64,000 nucleotides of DNA. Source: Gemmatimonadota bacterium. GTDB taxonomy: Bacteria; Gemmatimonadota; Gemmatimonadetes; Gemmatimonadales; Gemmatimonadaceae. Positions 36,510 to 45,468 of this stretch are shown here, in pieces. The DNA lies in assembly GCA_021299375.1 (NCBI GenBank), contig JAJTGR010000022.1, positions 80,334-144,333 on the forward strand. The letters run 5' to 3'. The translations under genes were made by a program, and so were the position numbers. Position 1 is the first letter of the stretch; every line of letters starts with the position of its first letter. Below the pieces are notes generated by a model. It saw nothing but the letters and a program-made list of their open reading frames with translations. It made no database searches and had not been told where the DNA came from.

Positions 36510-37991
36510 ATGCCTGAGCGCCCCCTCACCGCCCCTGCGGAATCGCCACGCACGGGTGATCTCCCCGCGGACGAGTTCCGCGCCGCTGCCCACGCGGCGG
36601 TGGACTGGATTGCCGACTACCTCGAAAACGCCGTGCGCTACCCGGTGCGCAGCCGTGTACGGCCGGATGACATCCGCGAGGCACTGCCCACGGCCCCGCC
36701 CACTCGGGGCGAGCCGCTCGACGCGATGCTGCGGGACTTCCACGCGACCATCCTGCCGGGCATCACGCACTGGAATCACCCGGCGTTCTTCGCCTATTTC
36801 GCCAACTCGGGATCGTATCCCGGCATCCTCGGTGAACTGCTGGCGGCCGGGCTGAACGCCAATGGCATGCTGTGGGTGACCAGCCCGGCGGTCACCGAAC
36901 TCGAGCAGGTTACCCTCGACTGGCTGCGACAGCTCATGGGCCTCGGGGATGGCTGGTTCGGCGAGATCACCGACACCGCCAGCATGAGCACGTTCTACGC
37001 CCTGGCGGCAGCACGCGAGCGAGCCGGATTCGACGTGCGCGGTCGCGGCATGGCGGCGCGCGACGACCTGCCGCGTTTGCGCGTGTACTGCAGCGAACAC
37101 GCCCACTCCTCGATCGACAAGGCGGTGATTGCCCTCGGCCTCGGTCACGAGAACCTGGTCCGGATTCCGGCCGACGCCCAGTTTCGCCTACGGCCCGAGG
37201 CGCTCGAGGCGGCCATGGCCGCCGATGTCGCGGCGGGATACGCGCCCATCGCCGTGGTGCCCTGCGTGGGCACCACGAGCATCACGAGCATCGACCCGGT
37301 GGCCGAGGTGGTGCGCATCGCCCGGCGCCACCACTGCTGGGTGCATGTGGATGCGGCCTACGGCGGCGTGGCCGCGATCGTTCCCGAGCTGCGCTATCTC
37401 ATGGACGGCGTGGACGGCGCCGATTCGTTCGTCGTCAACCCGCACAAGTGGCTCTTCACGCCGATGGACTGCTCGGTGCTCTACACCAGGGATCCGCAGT
37501 CGCTCAAGCAGGCGTTCGCCCTGCTGCCGGAGTACCTCGTCACCCGCATGCAGGACGAGGCCATCAACCTGATGGACTACGGCATTCAGCTTGGGCGGCG
37601 GTTCCGCTCACTCAAGCTGTGGATGGTGTTGCGCGCCTATGGGGCCGACGGGCTCGCCGAGCGCATCCGCCAGCATTGCGAGCTGGCGCGGGAGTTCGCG
37701 GGCATGGTGCACTTCGAGGGGGGCTGGGAACTCACCGCGCCGGTGACGCTGTCGCTCGTGTGCTTCCGGTACGTTCCCCCGGGGGCCACGGAGGCCGAGA
37801 TCGCCGCCCTCAACGCGGCCATCATGGAGCAGGTGAACGCGCGCGGCCGTGTCTACCTGTCGCACACCAAGCTGGACGGACGCTACACGCTGCGGCTGGC
37901 CATCGGGAACATCCGCACGGAGCGGACGCACATTGAACTGGCGTGGCGGGAGCTGCGGGACGCCGCCGCGTCAGTCCGTCCGGCCGCCTGA
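36510..37991 (+). CDS. PLP-dependent aromatic amino acid decarboxylase (group II)
   Basis: 493 residues, typical for this family. Conserved features are THWNHPAFFAYF, the substrate/PLP region SEHAHSSIDKA, HVDAAYGGVA, and the PLP lysine in NPHKWLFTPMDCS. It should decarboxylate an aromatic L-amino acid such as tryptophan, tyrosine or DOPA. Which one cannot be read from the sequence. ATG at 36510 gives the family N-terminus; the extension upstream overlaps the divergent aminotransferase gene. The last 21 bases overlap the convergent DedA gene. Confidence 0.92.
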   Translation: MPERPLTAPAESPRTGDLPADEFRAAAHAAVDWIADYLENAVRYPVRSRVRPDDIREALPTAPPTRGEPLDAMLRDFHATILPGITHWNHPAFFAYFANSGSYPGILGELLAAGLNANGMLWVTSPAVTELEQVTLDWLRQLMGLGDGWFGEITDTASMSTFYALAAARERAGFDVRGRGMAARDDLPRLRVYCSEHAHSSIDKAVIALGLGHENLVRIPADAQFRLRPEALEAAMAADVAAGYAPIAVVPCVGTTSITSIDPVAEVVRIARRHHCWVHVDAAYGGVAAIVPELRYLMDGVDGADSFVVNPHKWLFTPMDCSVLYTRDPQSLKQAFALLPEYLVTRMQDEAINLMDYGIQLGRRFRSLKLWMVLRAYGADGLAERIRQHCELAREFAGMVHFEGGWELTAPVTLSLVCFRYVPPGATEAEIAALNAAIMEQVNARGRVYLSHTKLDGRYTLRLAIGNIRTERTHIELAWRELRDAAASVRPAA

Positions 37992-38642
37992 CCCCATCTC
38001 GACGGTGGACCGTGGGGTCGCAGGCGGGACAGCCGCCTGCCGTGCCGCCTTGCGCGCGCGCCGGGTGCGCTGCCACTTCACGAAGGCGAGGATGGCGCCG
38101 GTCAGCACGATGGCACCGACGATTTCGCCGGCCTGGCCGAGGTGCCCGATGGCCTGGACCGCCGCCTCGCCGGCGGCGTAACCGACGGCGGTGAAGACCG
38201 CTGTCCATGCCAATGACCCGAGCAGGGTCATGGGTAGGTAGCGGTACAGGGGTACGCGCGCCGCCCCGCAGGCCATCGGCAGCACGATACGCAGGCCGAA
38301 GGCGAAGCGCACGAAGAACGACGCGGTCATCGGGTTCCGGCGCACCACCCGCAGCGCCACGGTACCCGTGGCCCGGACCTTCGGGAAGCGACGGCGGATG
38401 GCCTCCCACTTGAGCCGCCCGAGCAGGTACAGCAGCGCCGTCGCCATCCACCCGCCGAGCGTGATGGCGACCACCACCGCCATGAGCCGCAGTTCACCCT
38501 CGTGGGCAGCAATCCCCCCGAAGATCGGCGCCAACTCCTCGGTGACAATGGCCGACGCGCCGAGGACGATGTACGTCCACGGCGCGTCCGTCAGCACAGC
38601 GAGCCAGGCGGGTGCGGAGAGCAGGGCAAACGGAACGCGCAT
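37971..38642 (-). CDS. DedA/VTT family membrane protein
   Basis: 223 residues with about five hydrophobic segments. It has the DedA-type features GGWMATALLYLLGR, then FFVRFAFGLRIVLPMACGAARVPLYRYLP interrupted only by short turns, and GSLAWTAVFTAVGYAAG. Such proteins work as lipid scramblases or proton-dependent transporters supporting membrane homeostasis. A basic tail follows. The gene is convergent with the decarboxylase, overlapping by 21 bases. Confidence 0.88.
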   Translation of the reverse strand: MRVPFALLSAPAWLAVLTDAPWTYIVLGASAIVTEELAPIFGGIAAHEGELRLMAVVVAITLGGWMATALLYLLGRLKWEAIRRRFPKVRATGTVALRVVRRNPMTASFFVRFAFGLRIVLPMACGAARVPLYRYLPMTLLGSLAWTAVFTAVGYAAGEAAVQAIGHLGQAGEIVGAIVLTGAILAFVKWQRTRRARKAARQAAVPPATPRSTVEMGSGGRTD

Positions 38643-38706
38643 AGATAGGGCAATGTAACCCCACCCGTCGCCTCCGGTTCGCCGTCACCGGCCGCGACAG
38701 GACGGC

Positions 38707-41700
38707 TCAGTCACCAGCCTCCGGCACCGGCATCTCGATGGTCGCAAACTGTCCCGTATGGGGCGGCCTGAGCCCCACGCGCCGGGCCACACGGGTGCGG
38801 GCCTTGTCGAAGATCTCGTAGAAGGTCGGGATCACCAACAAGGTAAGGATCGTGCTGGTCACCACGCCCCCGATGACGGCCACCCCGAGTGGGGCGCGGA
38901 ACTGCGCCCCCTCGCCCCGGCCCAGGGCAACCGGAATCATGCCGGCGATGAGGGCAAAGGTCGTCATGAGAATCGGACGCAGGCGGATGGCCCCGGCCTC
39001 GATGAGCGCCTCCCGCAACGGCATCCCGTTCTTCTCCCGCGACCACTTGGCGAAGTCGATGAGCAGAATGGCGTTCTTGGCCACGATACCGCACAGCAGG
39101 ATCACGCCGATGAGGCTCATCATGTTGATGGTGTGGCCCGTGATGGCGAGGGCGCCCATCACGCCGATGAGCGACAACGGCAGTGAGATCAGGATCGCGA
39201 TCGGGTCGAGGAACGACCCGAACTGCACGACCAGAATCAGGTACATCAGCGCCACCGCCACCCCGAGCGCGATGAAGATGCTGCCGAACACTTCCTGCTG
39301 CTGCTCGACCTGTCCGCCAGTCGACAGCGTCACGCCGGGCGGCAAGGGAATGGCCGCGGTGCCGCTGGCAATGTCGGCCTGCACTTCGCTGAGCGAGCGC
39401 CCGGCGACATTCGCCTCGACCTTGATCACGTTGTCGCGATTGAGGTGGTTGACGATGGCGGGGCCCAGTTCACTGCGCACACGCGCCACCTGTTGCAGCG
39501 GGATGAGAGTGCCATTCGCCCCCTGCCCCACGGCGATCGGCAGGAGTTCCAGGTCGGCGCTGCGCGCCCGGGCCTCGGGCGACAGGCGCACCATGACCTT
39601 GCGCGTCTCGTTGTTCGGGTCGACCCAGTCGCCGGCGTCGAGCCCGGCGAACGCCGGACGGATGGCGGTGGCCACCTGGCCGACGCTCAGCCCCAGCGCC
39701 CCTGCCAGACCACGATCCACCTGCACTGTGAGTTCCGGTTTCTGTCCCTTCGTGCTCAGGCCGACATCCACCGCGCCGTTCACGGTCTTGAGGACCGCCA
39801 TATACTGATCGGCGACCTGCTGCAGCGCGTCCTTGCTCTGCCCGCGCAGCTGCAGCGAGATCTGTTTCTCCTCGCCGGCGAAGTCGTTGGTGAACACCGA
39901 CACGTTGGCGCCGCCGATCGTGGCGACGTCGCGGCGGATGGCCTCACCGAGCTCCTCCGCGGAGCGTTGTCCGTCCTTCTGCCGATCGGCGCGCCGGCGC
40001 AGCTTGAGGTACACACTCGCCTTGTCCACCGCACCGTTCGCGCCACCGGCGGTGACGAAACTGTACTCGACCTCGGGATACTGCCTGGTCACCGCCAGCG
40101 TCTCCGTGACCTTCTGCCGCAGGTAGTCGAGGTTCGCCCCCGGCGGGGTCTCCACGGCCATGTTCAACTCGGCGTTGTCCTGGAGCGGGAAGAACCCGCC
40201 GCCAACCAACCCGATCGCCGGCATGGCCAACGCGAGCACGAAGCTGGAGACCGCGAGCAGCACCATGCTCTTGGGATGGTCGAGCGCCCACCCAACGAGG
40301 CGGCGGTAGCCATCGGCGAGGCCATTGAACCAGGTGTTGAAGCGATCGAGCCGCCTGGTGATCCAGCTCTTCTGATGCTCTTCGAGATGCGGGTCGGGCC
40401 AATAGGCCGAGAGCATCGGGTCGAGCGAGAAGGACACGAACAGCGACACCAGCACCGAGCAGGCGATCGTGAGGGCAAACGGCTTGAACCACTGCCCGGA
40501 CTCCCCCTGCAGGAACGCGATCGGCACGAAGACGGCCACGATCGAGAAGGTGGTCGCAGCAACCGCGAGCCCGATCTCGTCGGTCCCTTCGCGCGCCGCC
40601 GTGTAGTGGTCTTTCCCCATCTCCACGTGGCGCACGATGTTCTCACGCACCACAATGGCGTCGTCGATGAGGATGCCGATGGCCAGCGAGAGGCCAAGCA
40701 GCGACATCGTGTTGAGGGTGAAGCCGAAGGCCCACACGGCGACGAAGCTGGCCAGCACCGACACCGGCAAGGCCAGCCCCGTGATCACCGTCGAGCGCCA
40801 CGAGTTGAGGAACAGGAACACCACCAGCACCGTGAGCACCGCACCTTCGACGAGGGCGCTCTGCACATTGTTCACGGAGTTCTCGACACGCGTGCCCTTG
40901 TTCTTCACGACGTCGAGCTGGGCCCCCGCCGGCAGCGTCGGGCGCAGCTGGTCGACCTTCCGGATGATCGCCTCGGCCACCGCCGTGGTGCTGTAGCCCT
41001 TCGTCTTCTTGATCTCGATGCCTACGGCTTCGCGGCCGTTGAACAGCGCCAGGGTGCGCTGCTCTTCGATACCATCGGTGGCGACGGCGACATCGCCGAG
41101 CCGGATGAGGCGGCCGCCCTTCTCGGCCACGACCAGGTTCATGAAGTCCTGCGGCCCGTCGAGGCGGCCGCGCAGGCGGATGGTCCGTTCGTCGAGCGCG
41201 CCGTTCACGCGGCCGACGGGCACCGCAAGGTTGCCCTGCTGCAGCGCCCCGACCACCTGCGGGATGCTCACCCCGGCGGCAAGCAATCGCTGCGGGTCGA
41301 GGTTCACGGTAAGTTCGCGCTTGACCGCGCCGGTGACCGCGACGTCGGCCACACCGGGGATGGCGCGCAGTTCACGGGTGATGCCGGGATCGGCCAGGAT
41401 CGTGAGCTGGGCCGGCGTCAGCGTGCTGGAATACAGGCTGAGCGTGATGATGGGCGCATCGGTCGGATTGAACTTGCGGAGGATCGGCTCCTCGATTTCC
41501 TGCGGCAGATCCTGACGCTTGCTGCTGATGGCGTCGCGGATGTCCTGTGTGGCCTCCTGCAGGTCCTTGGAAAAGACGAACTGTGTCGTGATCTGAGCAA
41601 AGCCGTCGCGCGCCTCGCCGTTGATCGACTTGACGCCGGAGATGGACTGGATGGCTTCCTCGATCGGTTCGAGGACTTCCCGCTCCACTTGTTCGGGCGA

Positions 41701-41862
41701 GGCGCCCGGATACACCACCGTGGTCAGCACTACCGGTGGCTGCACCTCGGGAAATTCATCCGTCTGCAATTGGAACAGCGCCACCAGGCCGAAACCGACC
41801 AGCGCCAGCATCGCGACCACCGTCAGCAGGGGGCGCTTGATGGCAAAATCCGAAATGAACAT
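38707..41862 (-). CDS. RND efflux pump, inner-membrane permease (HAE1 family)
   Basis: 1051 residues, the usual length. Twelve membrane helices and two large periplasmic loops fit. The proton-relay aspartates are in GLSLAIGILIDDAIVVRENI, and the lysine of the relay is in GIVAKNAILLIDFAKW. The N-terminus MFISDFAIKRPLLTVV is typical. It is the energised part of a tripartite efflux system, coupled to proton influx. It starts seven bases after the adaptor gene and is the last gene of the tetR-tolC-adaptor operon. Substrates are unknown; multidrug or lipid-like compounds are common for the family. Confidence 0.95.
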   Translation of the reverse strand: MFISDFAIKRPLLTVVAMLALVGFGLVALFQLQTDEFPEVQPPVVLTTVVYPGASPEQVEREVLEPIEEAIQSISGVKSINGEARDGFAQITTQFVFSKDLQEATQDIRDAISSKRQDLPQEIEEPILRKFNPTDAPIITLSLYSSTLTPAQLTILADPGITRELRAIPGVADVAVTGAVKRELTVNLDPQRLLAAGVSIPQVVGALQQGNLAVPVGRVNGALDERTIRLRGRLDGPQDFMNLVVAEKGGRLIRLGDVAVATDGIEEQRTLALFNGREAVGIEIKKTKGYSTTAVAEAIIRKVDQLRPTLPAGAQLDVVKNKGTRVENSVNNVQSALVEGAVLTVLVVFLFLNSWRSTVITGLALPVSVLASFVAVWAFGFTLNTMSLLGLSLAIGILIDDAIVVRENIVRHVEMGKDHYTAAREGTDEIGLAVAATTFSIVAVFVPIAFLQGESGQWFKPFALTIACSVLVSLFVSFSLDPMLSAYWPDPHLEEHQKSWITRRLDRFNTWFNGLADGYRRLVGWALDHPKSMVLLAVSSFVLALAMPAIGLVGGGFFPLQDNAELNMAVETPPGANLDYLRQKVTETLAVTRQYPEVEYSFVTAGGANGAVDKASVYLKLRRRADRQKDGQRSAEELGEAIRRDVATIGGANVSVFTNDFAGEEKQISLQLRGQSKDALQQVADQYMAVLKTVNGAVDVGLSTKGQKPELTVQVDRGLAGALGLSVGQVATAIRPAFAGLDAGDWVDPNNETRKVMVRLSPEARARSADLELLPIAVGQGANGTLIPLQQVARVRSELGPAIVNHLNRDNVIKVEANVAGRSLSEVQADIASGTAAIPLPPGVTLSTGGQVEQQQEVFGSIFIALGVAVALMYLILVVQFGSFLDPIAILISLPLSLIGVMGALAITGHTINMMSLIGVILLCGIVAKNAILLIDFAKWSREKNGMPLREALIEAGAIRLRPILMTTFALIAGMIPVALGRGEGAQFRAPLGVAVIGGVVTSTILTLLVIPTFYEIFDKARTRVARRVGLRPPHTGQFATIEMPVPEAGD

Positions 41863-41869
41863 GGGGGCC

Positions 41870-43012
41870 TCAGTTCTTCACGTTCTTCTGGGCGGCCGCC
41901 GAATCGCGGGGCCCGGCATCACGCGGAGCCGACACGCTCACTGCCGTGCCGACCGAAATTCCTCGTGCCGCACCGAGCAGCACCGTGTCACCGCCAGCAA
42001 TACCGGTCGTGATCTCGAGCCGCTCGGATACCGCATCACGCAGTCCCACCTGCACCTCGACCCGCTCCACCGTGCCGCCGCGCAGCCGGATCACCGTGGG
42101 CACGATGCCCGTCTGATCCACCGCCTGGTCCGGCACCAGCACACCGGCCCGCTCCTGCGCCGACACCCGCCCTTCGACGAACAGCCCGGCCACCAGCGCC
42201 TCGGTGTTGTTGGGCACCGTGGCCAGGATGCGCACCTGCTTCGTCTGCGGATCGACCATGGGGCTCACGCGGGTGATGCGGCCCGTGAGCACGCGATCGG
42301 CGCCGTTCACCGTAAACGTGACAGACGCCCCCACGCGAACCGACGCGAGGGCCGACGCCGGTACCGACGCCTCAACGCGCAGACTGCGCGGGTCGATCAC
42401 GGTGAACATCGCCGCCCCGGGAGCGACGATGTCGCCGGGGCTCACGGCCCGCTCCGCGACCACCCCGGCGAATGGCGCCCGGACCATGGTGTTGCGCAGG
42501 TTCTTCTCCGCCGCCGAGAGGCGCGCGTTGGCATCGGCGAGTGCCGCCTGCGCCGACAGGTTTGCCCGCTCGGCACTTTCGACGTCACGCTCGGCGATAG
42601 CCCCCGCCCTGGCCAGCGTCTGGGCGCGCTGCAGCTCCCGCGCGGCCTGGTCGGCCGCAACCTTGGCCTGCGTCACGCCCGACCGCGCCGAGATCGCCGC
42701 ATCGCGTACCGCTGCATCGTCGATGCGGGCCAGTACGGCTCCCGCACCCACGCGTTCCCCCTCCTCGACGAGGGTCTGCAGGACCGCCCCGCCGACTTCG
42801 GCGCGAATGCGCGCTTCGCGATCCGCAGTGAGCATCCCGGAAACAGCCGGGCCACTGCGCAGCGTGTCGAGCACGGCGACGGCAATGTTGTCGGGGCCGA
42901 TGGCCTGGGCCGCCGCCGTGGTGGCGTTCGGGGCACCGGCCGGCTTGCCACACGCGCCGACCATGAGGGCAACCGTCAAGAGAAGCGCCGAACGGCGCAC
43001 AAGGGTGGTCAT
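41870..43012 (-). CDS. RND efflux periplasmic adaptor (membrane fusion) lipoprotein
   Basis: 380 residues with a lipobox leader ending LMVGAC, so it is anchored by lipid. The lipoyl/hairpin region holds the typical ISARSGVTQAKVAADQAAR coiled coil, and the barrel includes NTMVRAPFAGVVAERAVSPGD. It joins the inner-membrane pump to the TolC-like channel. ATG at 43010-43012 overlaps the tolC stop (ATGA). An in-frame start further upstream is rejected because it lies inside the tolC-like gene. Confidence 0.93.
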   Translation of the reverse strand: MTTLVRRSALLLTVALMVGACGKPAGAPNATTAAAQAIGPDNIAVAVLDTLRSGPAVSGMLTADREARIRAEVGGAVLQTLVEEGERVGAGAVLARIDDAAVRDAAISARSGVTQAKVAADQAARELQRAQTLARAGAIAERDVESAERANLSAQAALADANARLSAAEKNLRNTMVRAPFAGVVAERAVSPGDIVAPGAAMFTVIDPRSLRVEASVPASALASVRVGASVTFTVNGADRVLTGRITRVSPMVDPQTKQVRILATVPNNTEALVAGLFVEGRVSAQERAGVLVPDQAVDQTGIVPTVIRLRGGTVERVEVQVGLRDAVSERLEITTGIAGGDTVLLGAARGISVGTAVSVSAPRDAGPRDSAAAQKNVKN

Positions 43013-44562
43013 CGCGTCGTACCGGGGTTCGTGGACGCCGCCAGCGGAGCCGACGGCGACAGCGGGAGATAGGGAAGAAGTGCGAGGCGCTTGCGCGCCA
43101 CCTGCAGGTCGCGCGCCGCGCGGGCGCGGTTCGCCAACGCCTGCTGCAGCTGGACGCGCGTCTCGGACAGTTCGAGCTGCGTGGAGATCCCCTCGCGAAA
43201 GCGCACTTCGGCGATTTCGTACGCCCGCTGCGCCTGTTCGGCGGTGCCGAGGCTCGCCTGCCACGCCGCCTCGGCCTCCGTGAGCTGCAGCGTGGCCGCC
43301 CGGGCGTCGAGCGAGGCCCCCTCTTCGGCCAGCTTGAGGCGTTGGCGTGCGTCAATCACGCCGGCCTCGGCGGCCACGATCTGACCGCGGACGTTGCCCC
43401 CGGTGAACAGCGGCAGCGACAAGCCAAGGCCGACGGTCCAGTTGGGCAGGAAGTCGTTGAGGCTCGTGGGCAGGATGTTCCGCGGATAGGCGAGCCGCTG
43501 GTAGTTGGTCTGCGCCGAGATCTGCGGCAGGCGTGCGGCCTTGGTCGCGCGCAGGGCCTGCTGCGCAATCTCGACGTTCTTCTGTGCCTGCAGGACGGCA
43601 GCCCGGGCCCGCGCCGAGGTGTCGCTCGAGGCCACGCGCCGCGACACCTCACCCGCCACGCGGGGATCGGGCGCGAGCACCTGCACGGCATCGACGTTCA
43701 CCGTCGTCAGCAACGCCGGCCCGGGTGGGACGGGCGCGGGGCCTTCGGCAATGCTGTCCGTCAGCTGCAGTGGCTCACCCGCCGGCAGGTCGAGCAGCTG
43801 CCGGAGACGCACGAACGCGAGCTCACGCTGGGTTCGGGCCTGCAGCAGCGACGGCCGCTGATTGTCACGCGTGACGCGGGCGCGGATGAGCTCGAATTCC
43901 GACGCTGAGCCCACGCTGCGGGTGAGCTGCACTTGCCGGAGCGTGCGCTCAGCCTGCACGAAGGCCGAGTCGGCGATGGTGGCCAGCCGCTCGGCAAGCA
44001 GCGCGTCGTAGTACGCCGACGTCACGTCGAGCTGCACCTGCGCTTCGGCACTGGTAATGCCGATCGCGGCCGCCTCACGCGCTGCGCGCGCCGAGCGAAT
44101 GTTGGCGGTGGCGCGCCCGCCGGTGAACAACGGCTGCGACGCCGTGAGCCCAACATTGAAGTTGTACTGTGACGCGAAGATCCGCGTGATGGGATTGTCC
44201 GCGGTGGAGGAGTCACTGCCGCTGCCGGTACCGGTGCCACTGCCGCTGTTGCCGGACCGGCTGGCGATGGCGGCGAACTGGTTCTGCAGCTGCTTCTGCC
44301 AGTTCAGCGTGGAAGCGAGTTGCGGAAGGAGCGCCGCACGCGCCTGCGTTTGCTGGCCGCGCGCGCGTTGTTCAGCGGCGCGGGCGAGCGCCACCTGCTC
44401 GCTGGTGCCCGCCGCCAGGCGCAACGCTTCGGCGAGTGACAGGGCGCGGGGCGCCATCTGGGCGCCGACGGCCATCGGTGCGGCACCGAGCATGGCCAGC
44501 ACTGCGACGGCGGTGGTGCAAGTCAGTGCCTCGCGTCGGCGGGCACGAGATGAGGCCATCAT
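43009..44562 (-). CDS. TolC-like outer-membrane efflux channel
   Basis: 517 residues with a signal peptide ending MAVGAQ. It has two repeats of the outer-membrane efflux protein domain. Both contain the QPLFTGG / LPLFTGGNVRGQ type of strand and long coiled coils. A Ser/Gly/Thr-rich insert (SGNSGSGTGTGSGSDSS) lies near residue 105. It forms the exit duct. The first of two tandem ATGs (44560-44562) overlaps the tetR stop by four bases. Confidence 0.92.
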   Translation of the reverse strand: MMASSRARRREALTCTTAVAVLAMLGAAPMAVGAQMAPRALSLAEALRLAAGTSEQVALARAAEQRARGQQTQARAALLPQLASTLNWQKQLQNQFAAIASRSGNSGSGTGTGSGSDSSTADNPITRIFASQYNFNVGLTASQPLFTGGRATANIRSARAAREAAAIGITSAEAQVQLDVTSAYYDALLAERLATIADSAFVQAERTLRQVQLTRSVGSASEFELIRARVTRDNQRPSLLQARTQRELAFVRLRQLLDLPAGEPLQLTDSIAEGPAPVPPGPALLTTVNVDAVQVLAPDPRVAGEVSRRVASSDTSARARAAVLQAQKNVEIAQQALRATKAARLPQISAQTNYQRLAYPRNILPTSLNDFLPNWTVGLGLSLPLFTGGNVRGQIVAAEAGVIDARQRLKLAEEGASLDARAATLQLTEAEAAWQASLGTAEQAQRAYEIAEVRFREGISTQLELSETRVQLQQALANRARAARDLQVARKRLALLPYLPLSPSAPLAASTNPGTTR

Positions 44563-45215
44563 GTGGAGCTCGAAGTGAGAGTCGTCGCGCCTGCGGCCAT
44601 ACGTCCCGTCTGGGCGACGGGTTCCGCCAGGGCGCCCAGACCGCGCAGGAATATCCGGACGTAGGCGCGGAGCGTCTCGTCGACGGGGCGCGAGAACATC
44701 GCGGGCATGAGGTCGCGATTCATACCATCGGCGAACACGGCGCCCAAGAGCATCGTGACGGCCGCCGCCACCTCCGCCGGGGCCAGCACCTCCTCGCCAG
44801 CGAGGAACCCATGGGCGCGCAGCTGCGCGACGTAGCTCCGGAGCTGCGTTGCGGCGTTGTTCGGCCCGTTGGTGGCACAGTTCACCAGCTCGGGGCGCTC
44901 CTCGGCGTCGGACATGATCTGCCGAATCAGGGTGCGCCGGGTGCTCGTGTCCTGATGATGCGCCCGGGCCCAGGCGAGCAGCTCCAGCTCCGGCTCCTGC
45001 GGGATTCCCTCGAGCGAAAGACCGGCCTTCGCGGCCGACAGCCCGCGCATCATCTGCTCGAGCAGGGCGTCCTTGGAGCCGAAGTGCCGGAACAGCGTCA
45101 CCTCGTTCACGCCCGCCTCTTCGGCGATCCGTCTGGTCGTCGCGCCGCGCCACCCATGCTGGGCGTAGACCCGGGCGGCCGCCTGGAGAATTCGCTGGTG
45201 GTTGTCATCGGTCAT
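44559..45215 (-). CDS. TetR family transcriptional regulator
   Basis: 218 residues. The N-terminal helix-turn-helix (about 5-50) is clear: ILQAAARVYAQHGWRGATTRRIAEEAGVNEVTLFRHFGSK cut at its turns. The ligand-binding domain follows. It is the first gene of the operon and shares its promoter with the pump it should repress. ATG at 45213-45215 is used; a TTG four codons upstream is unlikely. Two identical palindromes stand directly before it at 45229-45262. Confidence 0.93.
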   Translation of the reverse strand: MTDDNHQRILQAAARVYAQHGWRGATTRRIAEEAGVNEVTLFRHFGSKDALLEQMMRGLSAAKAGLSLEGIPQEPELELLAWARAHHQDTSTRRTLIRQIMSDAEERPELVNCATNGPNNAATQLRSYVAQLRAHGFLAGEEVLAPAEVAAAVTMLLGAVFADGMNRDLMPAMFSRPVDETLRAYVRIFLRGLGALAEPVAQTGRMAAGATTLTSSST

Positions 45216-45228
45216 CCCCACAAACAAA

Positions 45229-45262
45229 GCAAGTCGTTACTTGCTCGCAAGTGGGCACTTGC
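45229..45262 (-). promoter_or_regulatory. tandem palindromic operators before the tetR-efflux operon
   Basis: GCAAGTCGTTACTTGC (45229-45244) and GCAAGTGGGCACTTGC (45247-45262) share the arms GCAAGT/ACTTGC with a four-base centre. Their starts are 18 bases apart, and the first lies 13 bases before the tetR ATG. Two identical sites this close fit a TetR repressor binding as two dimers. The rest of 45216-45468 has no gene. Confidence 0.8.
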
Positions 45263-45468
45263 TTTCACTTGAGATTGAACCGCCGGTGCGTCCGCGAGTG
45301 GACAGCCACCGTCGGAGCTGATCGCACGTCCGCGGACAGCCCGCCACCGGAGGGGCGGGGCCGAGGCTGGTGCGGCCGGGCCAGGCCACGCGCTCCCGGT
45401 GGCGGCTGCGCCCGCAATCCGCATATTCCTCGAGGGTCCTCCTCCATTCCCCCGGTTGCGGAGCGTTG

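Noticed and set aside
39445..42012. 855-codon open frame on the plus strand over the RND permease and adaptor
   Set aside because: Antisense to well-supported genes and of biased composition (Arg, His, Asp, Glu). A GC-content artefact.
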